Source: a virus. From it: DNA of 41,627 nucleotides. Under the pieces are notes generated by a model. It ran no database searches. It was not told the origin of the DNA and saw only the letters and a list, made by a program, of their open reading frames with translations. The position numbers and the translations under genes were made by a program. The first letter of the stretch is position 1, and the number at the start of each line of letters is the position of its first letter. The DNA lies in IMG/VR virus record IMGVR_UViG_3300006871_000005, positions 1 to 41,627 of that record. The stretch is one strand, 5' to 3'. Below, piece after piece: positions 1-6,883 of this stretch.

Positions 1-110
1 GCCGCAGCGCGCCGCACCGCGTCAGACTGGACCGACGCCGAACCTTCCCAGCTATTCCTCAGCATCTTCGTTCCTTCCGATCGGTTGATGGCCGGGCGGC
101 TCGGCTTGAG
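1..110. repeat. Left copy of 110-bp terminal direct repeat
   Basis: The first 110 bases are identical to 41518-41627. This is what a circular or circularly permuted genome looks like after assembly into a linear contig, so the genome is about 41,517 bp. Bases 1-65 repeat the 5' part of the 52-aa minus-strand gene at 41424-41582 and should not be annotated as a separate gene. A true 110-bp physical terminal repeat is possible, but an assembly overlap is the simpler reading. Confidence 0.95.
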
Positions 111-243
111 CCGCGAAGTGCGGTCGCGTCGCTTAGTGCGCGAGGGCCGCCGCCCGGCCTACGGTTGCCGAGGTGGCGCGGGGCTCTCCGCACGACAACT
201 CGCGCCCCCGCGGAGCATTCGCTAGTCCACCTCGGCGTTACGA
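66..243. other. Intergenic stretch with inverted repeats
   Basis: I see no convincing gene here. On the circle it lies between the 72-aa gene ending at 244 and the 52-aa gene starting at 41582 (equivalent to 65). It contains a perfect 10-bp inverted repeat, GCCGGGCGGC at 91-100 and GCCGCCCGGC at 149-158, and a small hairpin, CGGCTTGAGCCG at 102-113. An AAGGA ribosome-binding site for the next gene lies just upstream of position 65 on the minus strand. The structure could be an mRNA leader, an attenuator or an intrinsic pause. No U-run makes it a classical terminator. Confidence 0.5.
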
Positions 244-462
244 TCACGCGGCCAGCACCACACGCCGCGCGTCCAAGGCAATCTCGATCTTCACGTCCCG
301 CTCGTCGTCCGCGGCGTCCAGTTCGTACTCGCAGAACGTCAGCGCAAGGGCCGGAGACGTCGCGAGCACGATCGTCTGCGCGGAGCGGTCGGATCTGTAC
401 GACGAGCCCTCGCGATCCGACCACCTCCGCGTCACGATGTACGCGCGCCGATTGCCGCTCAT
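244..462 (-). CDS. Hypothetical protein, 72 aa
   Basis: I do not recognise this small protein. It starts with an ATG at 462 whose bases overlap the stop of the upstream 70-aa gene (ATGA), which supports coupling. The composition is ordinary for a protein (MSGNRRAYIVTRRW near the start, then FCEYELDAADDE), unlike the arginine-rich translations of the competing frames. The acidic ELDAADDERDVKIEI stretch near the C-terminus alternates charged and hydrophobic residues, as in a beta-strand. It is the last gene of the small early cluster before the structured gap at 66-243. Confidence 0.6.
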   Translation of the reverse strand: MSGNRRAYIVTRRWSDREGSSYRSDRSAQTIVLATSPALALTFCEYELDAADDERDVKIEIALDARRVVLAA

Positions 463-671
463 CCCGCCAGCACCTCGCGCGCTGCGGCCATCGCCTCATC
501 CGCCAGCGTCGGGTCACCGTCCTTCGCGCGCTTCGCAATGTCCATCATCATCAGCGCCGCCTGATTGCGCCGATCCGTGTTGAACCGCTTCTCCCCGCAG
601 ATCATCCTGAGCCGATCCGCCAGCGCCGTTCCGTTCGGTTGCGCTGCCGTCACCGTCGCCGCCGTCTCCAT
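459..671 (-). CDS. Hypothetical protein, 70 aa
   Basis: I place the start at the ATG at 671, preceded by a strong GGAGG site (AAGGAGGCG), although the frame stays open much further upstream. The upstream extension is arginine-rich and runs antisense to real codons of the neighbouring zinc-ribbon gene. The protein is alanine-rich and predicted helical, with motifs LADRLRMICGEKRFN and AMAAAREVLAG. It overlaps the upstream stop by one base and the downstream start by four. The function is unknown. Its place in the early cluster suggests a small DNA-metabolism or host-takeover accessory protein, which is inference. Confidence 0.7.
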   Translation of the reverse strand: METAATVTAAQPNGTALADRLRMICGEKRFNTDRRNQAALMMMDIAKRAKDGDPTLADEAMAAAREVLAG

Positions 672-958
672 CACGCCTCCTTCTTCTTCGTGAAAGGTGG
701 TTCGTCCATCCCGATCTCGTCCACGTCCGTCATCTCGTCGCGGCCAGCCAGCCGGTAGAACTCCGCGCAGTCCTTGCACCGCCCGCGCGCGTCTACGTAG
801 TTGTGATACTTCCCGCATGACCCGCGGCACTTCGACTTGTGCAACGAGATCCCGAGCGCGTTCCGTACCCCCGCGCACGTCGCGCAGAGCTTGACGATCA
901 ACTGCCACTCGCCTTGAACCTGATTGCAGTCGCGACACCGCGACACGCTGAGGCTCAT
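671..958 (-). CDS. Zinc-ribbon-like protein, 95 aa
   Basis: This small cysteine-rich protein carries several CxxC-type pairs: CRDC near residue 8, CATC near residue 26, CRGSC near residue 44 and CKDC near residue 62. That arrangement is typical of tandem zinc ribbons that stabilise short phage DNA- or protein-binding modules. The ATG at 958 overlaps the upstream stop by four bases (ATGA). No enzymatic motif is visible. A role in nucleic-acid binding or as an adaptor to host polymerase is plausible but inferred only from the cysteine pattern. Confidence 0.7.
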   Translation of the reverse strand: MSLSVSRCRDCNQVQGEWQLIVKLCATCAGVRNALGISLHKSKCRGSCGKYHNYVDARGRCKDCAEFYRLAGRDEMTDVDEIGMDEPPFTKKKEA

Positions 959-1200
959 CGGTCACCCGCCGCGTCGTAGTCCATGTCGGAGTAGTCGGGC
1001 TCGCCGAGCACCACGGGAGCGTCGAGTGGGAAGAACTGATCCTCCGTGACCGCGTCCATGTCGGGATCTGCGGCCGCCGCTTCGATCGCCTCGTCACGGC
1101 ACGCGCGGCACGAGAACGCCCAGCCGCCACCGATCGGAAACGCGAACTCCGCGACCTTGCCGCAGCCCTCGCACTCGTGAATCTGATTCGGGGTTTCCAC
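955..1200 (-). CDS. Small zinc-finger protein, GTG start
   Basis: The protein has 81 aa, with CEGCGK near residue 10 and CRAC near residue 31, spaced like one four-cysteine zinc knuckle. An acidic C-terminal half follows (DPDMDAV, DYSDMDYDAAGDR). I prefer the GTG at 1200 because an AAGGAG sequence lies six bases before it. The longer version starting at the ATG at 1248 has no comparable site. It is the first minus-strand gene after the divergent control region, so it is probably among the first transcribed. The function is unknown. Confidence 0.7.
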   Translation of the reverse strand: METPNQIHECEGCGKVAEFAFPIGGGWAFSCRACRDEAIEAAAADPDMDAVTEDQFFPLDAPVVLGEPDYSDMDYDAAGDR

Positions 1201-1357
1201 TTCGCTCTCCTTTCGCGGCTCACCCGCCGCACACGTAGAATCGGCCATCCCCCGCCCGGGATCAAGGGTTATTTTCGCTATTTATTACGCAATTCGACCT
1301 TGACCCGGGAGGGGCCCACGGCCGATCCTTAGGGCGTCCCTTGAACCGGAGGACGAA
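1201..1357. promoter_or_regulatory. Divergent control region with inverted repeat
   Basis: This is the only place where genes diverge: the zinc-finger gene leaves to the left and the helicase gene to the right. The centre (1268-1297) is the most AT-rich stretch nearby, with TATTTATTAC. It is framed by an inverted repeat, 1255-1267 (CCCGGG, one extra A, TCAAGG) and 1298-1309 (CCTTGACCCGGG). Two promoters back to back, with the repeat arms as an operator, fit this layout. I could not assign convincing -35 and -10 boxes. A GGAGG site for the helicase lies at the right edge. Confidence 0.55.
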
Positions 1358-2743
1358 GTGGACTATTCGGAGTTCCTGGCATCCAAGGCGCAGTTCGGCG
1401 GCGACGCCGGGTTCGCGCCGATCTGGATGCCCGACTTTCTATTCGACTTTCAGCGCGACCTCGTGACGTGGGCGCTACGGCGAGGCCGGGCCATGATCTC
1501 GGCCGACTGCGGGCTTGGAAAGACGCCCATGCAACTGACCTGGGCGGAGAACGTCGTCCGGAAAACGGGTCGGCCCGTGCTCATCGCCACACCACTTGCC
1601 GTCTCCTACCAGACGGTCCGCGAAGCTGAGAAGTTCGGGATCGACGCCCGGCGCGTTCATGACGGCGCCGAGCCCGCCAACGCTCACATCGTCGTGACCA
1701 ATTACGAACAGCTGCGCCACTTCTCTCCGGACCACTTCTCCGGAATGGTCTGCGACGAATCCAGCATCCTTAAGAACTTTGACGGCGCGCGCAAGGCGGA
1801 GATCACCGAGTTCCTGCGCGCGCTGCCATATCGCCTCCTCTGTACGGCCACGGCCGCGCCAAACGACTACATCGAACTGGGGACGTCGAGCGAGGCGCTC
1901 GGGGAACTCGGGTTCATGGACATGCTGGCGCGGTTCTTCAAGAACGACCAGAACACGGCCAACCCGCGCATCGCATGGCGCGGGCATGGTGGGGAAGAAC
2001 GTATGAAGTGGCGTTTCCGCGGTCACGCCGAGGAACCGTTCTGGCGGTGGGTTTGCTCGTGGGCGCGCGCCGTTCGCCGTCCGTCCGACCTCGGATATGA
2101 TGACGGGCGGTTCGTGCTCCCGCCGCTTGAGGAAGTCGAGCACGCGGTGGCCGCCAGGACGAAGCGCGACGGATGCCTCTTCGATTTGCCCGCGGTTGGG
2201 CTAGCCGAGCAGCGGGAGGAGCGGCGCCGGACGATCGTTGAACGGTGCGAAATGGTCGCCGAACTGACCTACAAGTCGGACCAGGCCCTCGTGTGGTGTC
2301 ACCTCAACCCCGAGGGCGACCTGCTCGCCGAACTGATACCGGACGCGGTGCAGGTGTCAGGATCCAACTCCGACGACGAGAAGGAAGAGGCATTGAAGGC
2401 GTTCGCCGACGGCGACCTGCGCGTACTCATCACGAAACCGAAGATCGGCGCGTGGGGCCTCAACCTGCAACGCTGCGCGCACGTCACCTTCTTCCCGTCA
2501 CACTCCTACGAGCAGTACTACCAAGGCGTGCGGCGGTGCTGGCGCTTCGGACAAACGCGGCCGGTGCGCGTTGAGGTTGTCGCGAGCGAAGGGGAACGCG
2601 GCATCATGAAGAACCTGCGGAGGAAGGCGTCGCAGGCCGATCGCATGTTCTCCTCGCTCGTGTCCCACATGAACGATGCGCTGCGCATTGAGCGCGTCAA
2701 CCCGTTCACCAAAACTACGGAGGTTCCCACTTGGCTCTCGTGA
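1358..2743 (+). CDS. Swi2/Snf2-like superfamily 2 helicase
   Basis: This 461-aa ATP-dependent DNA translocase or helicase shows Walker A as CGLGKT (residues 51-56), motif II as VCDESSILKN (131-140), motif III as TATAAPND (163-170) and a C-terminal motif VI as RRCWRFGQTRP near residue 395. This is the compact phage Snf2-type architecture without large insertions. A GTG start at 1358 has GGAGG seven bases upstream. The stop overlaps the methyltransferase by 13 bases, so the two are translated together. The pair suggests DNA remodelling combined with methylation, for example protection from restriction, but the target is unknown. It is one of only two plus-strand genes. Confidence 0.88.
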   Translation: MDYSEFLASKAQFGGDAGFAPIWMPDFLFDFQRDLVTWALRRGRAMISADCGLGKTPMQLTWAENVVRKTGRPVLIATPLAVSYQTVREAEKFGIDARRVHDGAEPANAHIVVTNYEQLRHFSPDHFSGMVCDESSILKNFDGARKAEITEFLRALPYRLLCTATAAPNDYIELGTSSEALGELGFMDMLARFFKNDQNTANPRIAWRGHGGEERMKWRFRGHAEEPFWRWVCSWARAVRRPSDLGYDDGRFVLPPLEEVEHAVAARTKRDGCLFDLPAVGLAEQREERRRTIVERCEMVAELTYKSDQALVWCHLNPEGDLLAELIPDAVQVSGSNSDDEKEEALKAFADGDLRVLITKPKIGAWGLNLQRCAHVTFFPSHSYEQYYQGVRRCWRFGQTRPVRVEVVASEGERGIMKNLRRKASQADRMFSSLVSHMNDALRIERVNPFTKTTEVPTWLS

Positions 2744-3702
2744 GCGCCGTCGCGGAGCAGGCCATCCACGAACGTTTCGCGCTATATCTCGGGGACTGCT
2801 GCGAGGTTCTACCGACGCTCCCTAACGAGTCGGTGCACCTCTCGGTCTACTCACCGCCCTTCGGCGGCCTCTACAACTACTCGTCCTCCGAGCGCGACCT
2901 CTCCAATTCGCGCAGCTACGAGGAGTTCTTCGAGCATTACGAGTTCGTCGTCCGCGAACTGCACCGGCTTTGCCTGCCGGGCCGGCTAACGGGCGTCCAC
3001 TGCATGGACGTGCCTAGCGGCAACACCGGGCGCGACTACCTCCGCGACTTCCCCGGTGACATCATCCGACTGCACGCCAAGTGCGGGTTCCACTACATCG
3101 CGCGTTACCACGTCTGGAAGGAACCGCTCGGCGTCAGGAACCGGACGATGGCCAAGAACCTCGCGCACAAGTCAATCGTGGACGACTCCTCGCGCTGCTC
3201 CGTCGCGAGCGCGGACTATCTGCTCATGTTCCGGAAGGGCGGGGAGAACTCCGCGCCGATCGAACACCCTGTTGGACTCACGGAGTACGCCGGCGACCGC
3301 TCCATCCCCACCGAACTACTTCCCTTCCGAGGATGGAAGGGCAATCAGATCGAGAACCGGTACTCACATTGGATCTGGCGGCAGTACGCCTCGGCGTTCT
3401 GGGACGACGTGAGGATCGATCGCGTTCTCCCGTTCAAAGAGTCGCGCGACGAAGCCGACGAGCGGCACGTCCATCCCCTGCAATTGGACGTGATCGACCG
3501 CTGTATCACCCTCTGGTCCAATCCTGGCGAGGTCGTGCTGACGCCATTCATGGGAGTCGGCAGCGAGGTGCATGAGGCGGTGAGGATGGGCCGGCGCGGC
3601 GTAGGGATCGAACTCAAGGAGTCCTATTACCGGCAGGCGCTCAAGAATGTGACCGATGCGTCCCTGACGCCGCTGCAAGACCAAATGGCCTTGCCGATCT
3701 GA
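2731..3702 (+). CDS. Site-specific DNA methyltransferase, SPPF type
   Basis: This 323-aa protein is a beta-class-like amino-methyltransferase. The catalytic motif IV is SPPFGG (residues 41-46) near the N-terminus. The S-adenosylmethionine-binding motif I comes near the C-terminus as TPFMGVGSEVHEA, followed by GVGIELKESYY. SPP with an aromatic residue is commonest in N4-cytosine enzymes but also occurs in N6-adenine enzymes, so the base is uncertain. The start is probably the TTG at 2731, seven bases after GGAGG. A GTG at 2740 that overlaps the helicase stop is the alternative. No endonuclease gene is next to it, so it is an orphan methylase paired with the helicase. Confidence 0.88.
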   Translation: MALVSAVAEQAIHERFALYLGDCCEVLPTLPNESVHLSVYSPPFGGLYNYSSSERDLSNSRSYEEFFEHYEFVVRELHRLCLPGRLTGVHCMDVPSGNTGRDYLRDFPGDIIRLHAKCGFHYIARYHVWKEPLGVRNRTMAKNLAHKSIVDDSSRCSVASADYLLMFRKGGENSAPIEHPVGLTEYAGDRSIPTELLPFRGWKGNQIENRYSHWIWRQYASAFWDDVRIDRVLPFKESRDEADERHVHPLQLDVIDRCITLWSNPGEVVLTPFMGVGSEVHEAVRMGRRGVGIELKESYYRQALKNVTDASLTPLQDQMALPI

Positions 3703-3710
3703 AAAGAGGC

Positions 3711-3739
3711 GGGGCGGCCTCCGGGAGAAGGTCCGCCCC
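3711..3739 (+). terminator. Hairpin terminator after the methyltransferase gene
   Basis: GGGGCGGCC (3711-3719) pairs with GGTCCGCCCC (3730-3739), with one unpaired T and a 10-base loop. It sits nine bases after the methyltransferase stop and before the convergent minus-strand gene ending at 3788. There is no long T-run, so termination may be imperfect. The stem could also serve transcripts arriving from the other side. Confidence 0.65.
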
Positions 3740-3787
3740 CATGCGCCGATCCGTCGCGCACCCCCGCAGCACCGGGACCCCGACGAG

Positions 3788-4162
3788 CTACGGCTGGTCC
3801 GTCGCCACCGGGTTGATCGGAGCCGGCAACTGGCCGCCGCCCGTGTTCGCGGCGACCGCCGCCGCCAGTCCAGCCTTCGACGCCTCCAGCTTCGCCACGC
3901 CGTCGTCGATCAGCGCGAGCTGCTCCGGCGTCGCGCCGGCGTTCGCGAGCTGGTCTCTGAGATCGGCGATCACCGCCGTCACTCCGTTCAAAGCCGTCAC
4001 AGCCGATGTCTCCACGTCCACGACCGCAGTGACTTCCGCCGTCAGCGCTTCCAGCTTCGCCTGCAATGCCTCGTTCATCGCTCGTATCTCCTTGGACACC
4101 TCACGCAGGACGCTGACGAGATCGTTGTCCGCGTGGATGTAGTGGTGGACTGTGAACTCCAT
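3788..4162 (-). CDS. Coiled-coil phage protein, 124 aa
   Basis: The protein has no enzymatic motif. The N-terminus MEFTVHHYIH is followed by a long heptad-patterned helix (REVSKEIRAMNEALQAKLEA and on to about residue 95) and a flexible tail containing NTGGGQLPAP. Small proteins of this type, helical and ending in a Pro/Gly-rich tail, are common at the end of phage structural operons and are usually unassigned. It is the last gene of the minus-strand transcript before the convergent terminator. A minor virion or lysis-accessory role is possible, but I cannot support one. Confidence 0.65.
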   Translation of the reverse strand: MEFTVHHYIHADNDLVSVLREVSKEIRAMNEALQAKLEALTAEVTAVVDVETSAVTALNGVTAVIADLRDQLANAGATPEQLALIDDGVAKLEASKAGLAAAVAANTGGGQLPAPINPVATDQP

Positions 4163-4266
4163 CGTACCGCCTCTCGTGCCGCTCTGGTTGCGGGCGCCGG
4201 TGCTGACCCGGCTTCGTGCGGGGGTATGGACCCCGCTGAGATCCGACCTCCCGCCCGCGCTTCGCG

Positions 4267-4800
4267 TCAGATCGGCGCGGCGACGTTCACGCCAGCGCGG
4301 ATCATGGTGATGTGCGTCTCACCGAGCATTCCAGGATACGCCCCAAAGAGCCCAGTGACCTCGGACGTCGCTCCCACTGGGAAGCGCACCAGCAACTCCG
4401 GTCCGACAAAGATCGTCGTCTGGTTGAGTTCCGGCGTTCCGTCTCCGGCACCAAACCCTCCAATCCCCAACCCGAGCCACTTAGGGCGGGCGTTCTTCCA
4501 CGCTTCCGCCTTGCTCCCCACCTTGAAAAACTGGCGGTAGCCCACGCCCATCTGGCGCCCGCCGCCGGTGTCCGAGATGCCCACGAAGCTCACGAGCTCG
4601 CCGAGCAGGTTGTCCGACAACTGCGCGTCGTACTGCATCTCGAGCAGCGCCGTCGCGACGTTCGTCAGGTGTCCGCCCTGCGCGATCGACGTTGCGAACG
4701 CACTACCGCCGAGCGCGACGCCATCGGCCATCGCTGGGGCTGAGAGGAACGCGCTGAGCAGAGCGAGGGCGGCGGCAGCCGCGAGGATCGTGCGCTTCAT
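4267..4800 (-). CDS. Exported beta-barrel-like protein, 177 aa
   Basis: A clear Sec signal peptide starts the protein: MKRTILAAAAALALL, then SAPAMA and a predicted cut before DGVALGG. The rest is glycine-rich with alternating polar and hydrophobic residues (LGLGIGGFGAGDG, IFVGPELLVRFPVG, GLFGAYPGML), resembling a small outer-membrane beta-barrel or a lipid-facing beta protein. The start has a GGAGG site. A phage-encoded outer-membrane protein expressed with lysis genes could alter the envelope or block the receptor against superinfection. That role is inference. There is no lipobox cysteine. Confidence 0.65.
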   Translation of the reverse strand: MKRTILAAAAALALLSAFLSAPAMADGVALGGSAFATSIAQGGHLTNVATALLEMQYDAQLSDNLLGELVSFVGISDTGGGRQMGVGYRQFFKVGSKAEAWKNARPKWLGLGIGGFGAGDGTPELNQTTIFVGPELLVRFPVGATSEVTGLFGAYPGMLGETHITMIRAGVNVAAPI

Positions 4801-4812
4801 GGTCCGAGCCTC

Positions 4813-5301
4813 CTATTTGTCGCCGTTGCCGACGACGTGATACTGCGTGGTCCTGCTCATCGGGGTGCCGTACTCCTTCGCCCACAGTTCGGCGACGCGG
4901 CCTTCCAGCGCCTCGTGCCGGACGATCTGCAACTGCGTGACCTCCTGAAATTGCGTCTCGATCTCCGTGAACTTCTGGCCCTGCTTCACGATGTCCTTTG
5001 CACTCTCGGTGACGCGGGCCTCTGTGTTCTGGCGGGCCTGGATCTCGGCGAGGTACTGCTGCTCGAGTGGCGCGATGGCGAGCCCCCAGAGCGCAGCGAT
5101 CGGGACCACGGCGAGCCCGATCATGCTCACGAACGTCTTGAGGTCCCAGCGACCGATGGCGCTGAGGCGCAGCGAGATGTCCTGATACCGATTGCCGAGG
5201 TCGCTGACGCTCCCGGCGATCGTCCGCACGGAGTCGGCCAACGACGAGACGGAGCCTTCGAGTCGGGTCAGCCTGTCGCCGTTGTCCAGTTCCACGTCCA
5301 C
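4813..5301 (-). CDS. Coiled-coil single-pass membrane protein, 162 aa
   Basis: An N-terminal heptad region (DRLTRLEGSVSSLADSV, residues 9-40) leads to one hydrophobic segment (FVSMIGLAVVPIAALWGLAI, about residues 57-76). A second long coiled coil follows (QARQNTEARVTE to ELWAKEYG). The topology suggests a bitopic membrane protein with helical arms on both sides. The start is a GTG at 5301 that touches the upstream TAG stop. A spanin-like or lysis-regulator role fits the position between the lysozyme-like gene and the exported barrel protein, but there is no family signature to prove it. Confidence 0.6.
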   Translation of the reverse strand: MDVELDNGDRLTRLEGSVSSLADSVRTIAGSVSDLGNRYQDISLRLSAIGRWDLKTFVSMIGLAVVPIAALWGLAIAPLEQQYLAEIQARQNTEARVTESAKDIVKQGQKFTEIETQFQEVTQLQIVRHEALEGRVAELWAKEYGTPMSRTTQYHVVGNGDK

Positions 5302-5552
5302 TACTCCGTCTTCGGAGGAAGCTGCGCGGTCAGGATCTTCGCGTGGCCGACCACGACGGCCTGCTCGTAGGCGTCCTTGATCGGGTGCCGGTCGATGTAG
5401 TCGGCGACCCGCTCGGTAATGAACGAGCCGTCGTAGAGACTGTCGAGCGCCGCCTCGACCTCCGGCCAGCGGTTAGGAGTGCCGTCGATCGCGTCCTCCA
5501 CCGCGGCAATCGCGATGCCCGCGAGGATCGCCTTGACCTGTTCCTGATCCAT
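5301..5552 (-). CDS. Hypothetical protein, 83 aa
   Basis: This is an unrecognised small soluble protein, mostly helical (MDQEQVKAILAGIAIAAVED at the N-terminus, ADYIDRHPIKDAYEQAV in the middle). The short N-terminal hydrophobic run is interrupted by charges and is probably not a membrane segment. The stop overlaps the next start by one base, and only six bases separate it from the 32-aa membrane peptide upstream. It belongs to the lysis and membrane cassette by position only. Confidence 0.6.
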   Translation of the reverse strand: MDQEQVKAILAGIAIAAVEDAIDGTPNRWPEVEAALDSLYDGSFITERVADYIDRHPIKDAYEQAVVVGHAKILTAQLPPKTE

Positions 5553-5558
5553 GGCGGC

Positions 5559-5657
5559 TTACCTACAGAACCAGAAAAAATCGAACCATGCCGCGGGCAC
5601 GGCCGCCACGATCACGCCGAGCCCGATCACCACCGCGCTTACGATTTGCAGTTTCAC
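5559..5657 (-). CDS. 32-aa single-pass membrane peptide
   Basis: A GTG at 5657 overlaps the TGA of the upstream gene (GTGA) and has GGGAGGG just before it. It opens 32 codons ending in TAA at 5559. The peptide is one hydrophobic helix (VVIGLGVIVAAVPAAWF) followed by an aromatic end, DFFWFCR. The ribosome-binding site, four-base overlap and clean transmembrane pattern together make it a believable gene despite its size. A small holin, an antiholin or a membrane-stress peptide are possible roles. Confidence 0.6.
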   Translation of the reverse strand: MKLQIVSAVVIGLGVIVAAVPAAWFDFFWFCR

Positions 5658-5887
5658 GTTCCCTCCCTTGTTGGCTTGGGCTTTCCCTTCTTCATTTCAC
5701 TTCGCAGGCCCGCGATGGCTCTGAGAATGTCTCCGCGCGTAGCCGCCGCCGCGCGCGCCGCTCCGGCCGCCGCCTTCGCCGCTTCTCGTGATGCGACCTC
5801 CGCCGCCGCGATCCGCCGCGCCACGACGGCGATCACTATGGCAACGATAGCCTCCGAAATGAGGGCAATCGCGAGGTTCTTGTCCAT
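5654..5887 (-). CDS. Small N-terminally anchored protein, 77 aa
   Basis: An N-terminal hydrophobic helix (LAIALISEAIVAIVIAVVA, residues 4-22) is followed by an alanine-rich amphipathic helix (EVASREAAKAAAGAARAAAA) and a basic tail (KKGKPKPTREGT). This looks like a type II membrane-anchored helical protein. It overlaps the next gene by four bases and starts three bases after the stop of the holin-like gene. A holin, antiholin or inner-membrane spanin-like role is plausible from the context. Confidence 0.6.
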   Translation of the reverse strand: MDKNLAIALISEAIVAIVIAVVARRIAAAEVASREAAKAAAGAARAAAATRGDILRAIAGLRSEMKKGKPKPTREGT

Positions 5888-5890
5888 GCC

Positions 5891-6304
5891 TCACGAGCCG
5901 GGCTTCGGGTTGAAGACCGCCGACTTGTCCATCGCCTCGTCCGCCTTCGTCGTCACTGGCGCCACGACGTGCTTCTCCATGAGCCCGAACAGCCCCGCCG
6001 TCGTGATCGAGCCGTACAGCATGGTGTCATCGACCCACGGAACGTACCAGTGGAGAACGAACACCGCCGCGTCCCCGATGAACGTGACGATCAGCGGCGA
6101 GGAGTTCGTCCCCGTCAGGTTCGTGGGGAGCCGCGCGAGGAACCGCGACACGAGGCGCATCGGGAGGCGAATCGCGAGCGTGAGAAGCGCATAGAGCCCG
6201 CCGGACATCGGGCCGGACCCGAACGTGTGCCCGAACTCTTGCCAGAGCCCGCCGGTCGTACCCTGCGCGACCGCGGCGACTTGGAGGAACAGGAGAAGGA
6301 TCAT
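5891..6304 (-). CDS. Holin-like multi-pass membrane protein, 137 aa
   Basis: The ATG at 6304 overlaps the stop of the lysozyme-like gene (ATGA). The much longer open frame upstream is antisense-like and arginine-rich. The protein starts with a hydrophobic stretch (MILLLFLQVAAVAQG) and has at least two further hydrophobic segments (YALLTLAIRLPM; VTFIGDAAVFVLHWYVPW), ending in a soluble tail KADEAMDKS. Size, several membrane segments and direct overlap with the endolysin candidate support a holin. The initial segment could instead be a cleaved signal. Confidence 0.55.
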   Translation of the reverse strand: MILLLFLQVAAVAQGTTGGLWQEFGHTFGSGPMSGGLYALLTLAIRLPMRLVSRFLARLPTNLTGTNSSPLIVTFIGDAAVFVLHWYVPWVDDTMLYGSITTAGLFGLMEKHVVAPVTTKADEAMDKSAVFNPKPGS

Positions 6305-6783
6305 ACCGGCGGACCCCCCACGTACTTTGCGTAGTTCGACTTGAACGCCTCGACCGTGCCCGCACCCAGCGGCGTGTTCCAGCGCGACTTCCAAAGGGCG
6401 GCGATGGCGTCGAGGTCCGAGGGGGGAGGAATCGGATCCACGAAGCGCCGAAGCTGGCATCGCGCCATGCACGCCGCGTACATCAGGTTCCACGTCATTT
6501 GCTCGGCACCGCCACCGAGCGGCGCCATGATCCGCCCGAGCTTCGTCACAAGCCCCGGCCGCGCCTGAATGAAGTTCGTCCAGCAGTCCGCGTGTGTGCC
6601 CGGCTCCATTTGGAAAAGGCCGAGCGCCGGGCCGTGGATCTGCGCAATGTACCGGAAGCCGTCCGACTCGTGCGCTGCGATCGCGACGAGCAATTCCTCG
6701 GCGCCCGGCGTCACGATGATGTCCACGATCTCGAGCGCCGGCCGGATCACGTGCTGCCGGAGCTGCTGAACGTCAAGACCCAC
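6301..6783 (-). CDS. Lysozyme/transglycosylase-like endolysin, 160 aa
   Basis: Residues 36-61 read AAHESDGF followed by GPALGLFQMEP. This is the glutamate-containing helix and the glycine-rich LFQ segment seen in phage lytic transglycosylase-like proteins, with the catalytic acid probably E39. Later motifs THADCW and YAACMARC occur in the same group. The GTG at 6783 has GAAGGAGG upstream, so the earlier arginine-rich extension is discarded. It would cut peptidoglycan at the end of infection, or act as a virion-associated wall enzyme, because it follows the tail genes. The neighbouring holin-like gene favours lysis. Confidence 0.7.
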   Translation of the reverse strand: MGLDVQQLRQHVIRPALEIVDIIVTPGAEELLVAIAAHESDGFRYIAQIHGPALGLFQMEPGTHADCWTNFIQARPGLVTKLGRIMAPLGGGAEQMTWNLMYAACMARCQLRRFVDPIPPPSDLDAIAALWKSRWNTPLGAGTVEAFKSNYAKYVGGPPV

Positions 6784-6883
6784 GCGCGGCCTCCTTCTCA
6801 CGAAACTGGGAGCGCGGGGGGCTGTGGCGGGCACCACAAGCCCCGGAGATCGCTCGGCAGGATCCCCTTGTCCGCGCGTCCCA

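Noticed and set aside
1-110. Physical terminal repeat or attachment site
   Set aside because: An exact repeat at both contig ends is better explained by assembly of a circular or permuted genome. No integrase is present to support an att site.
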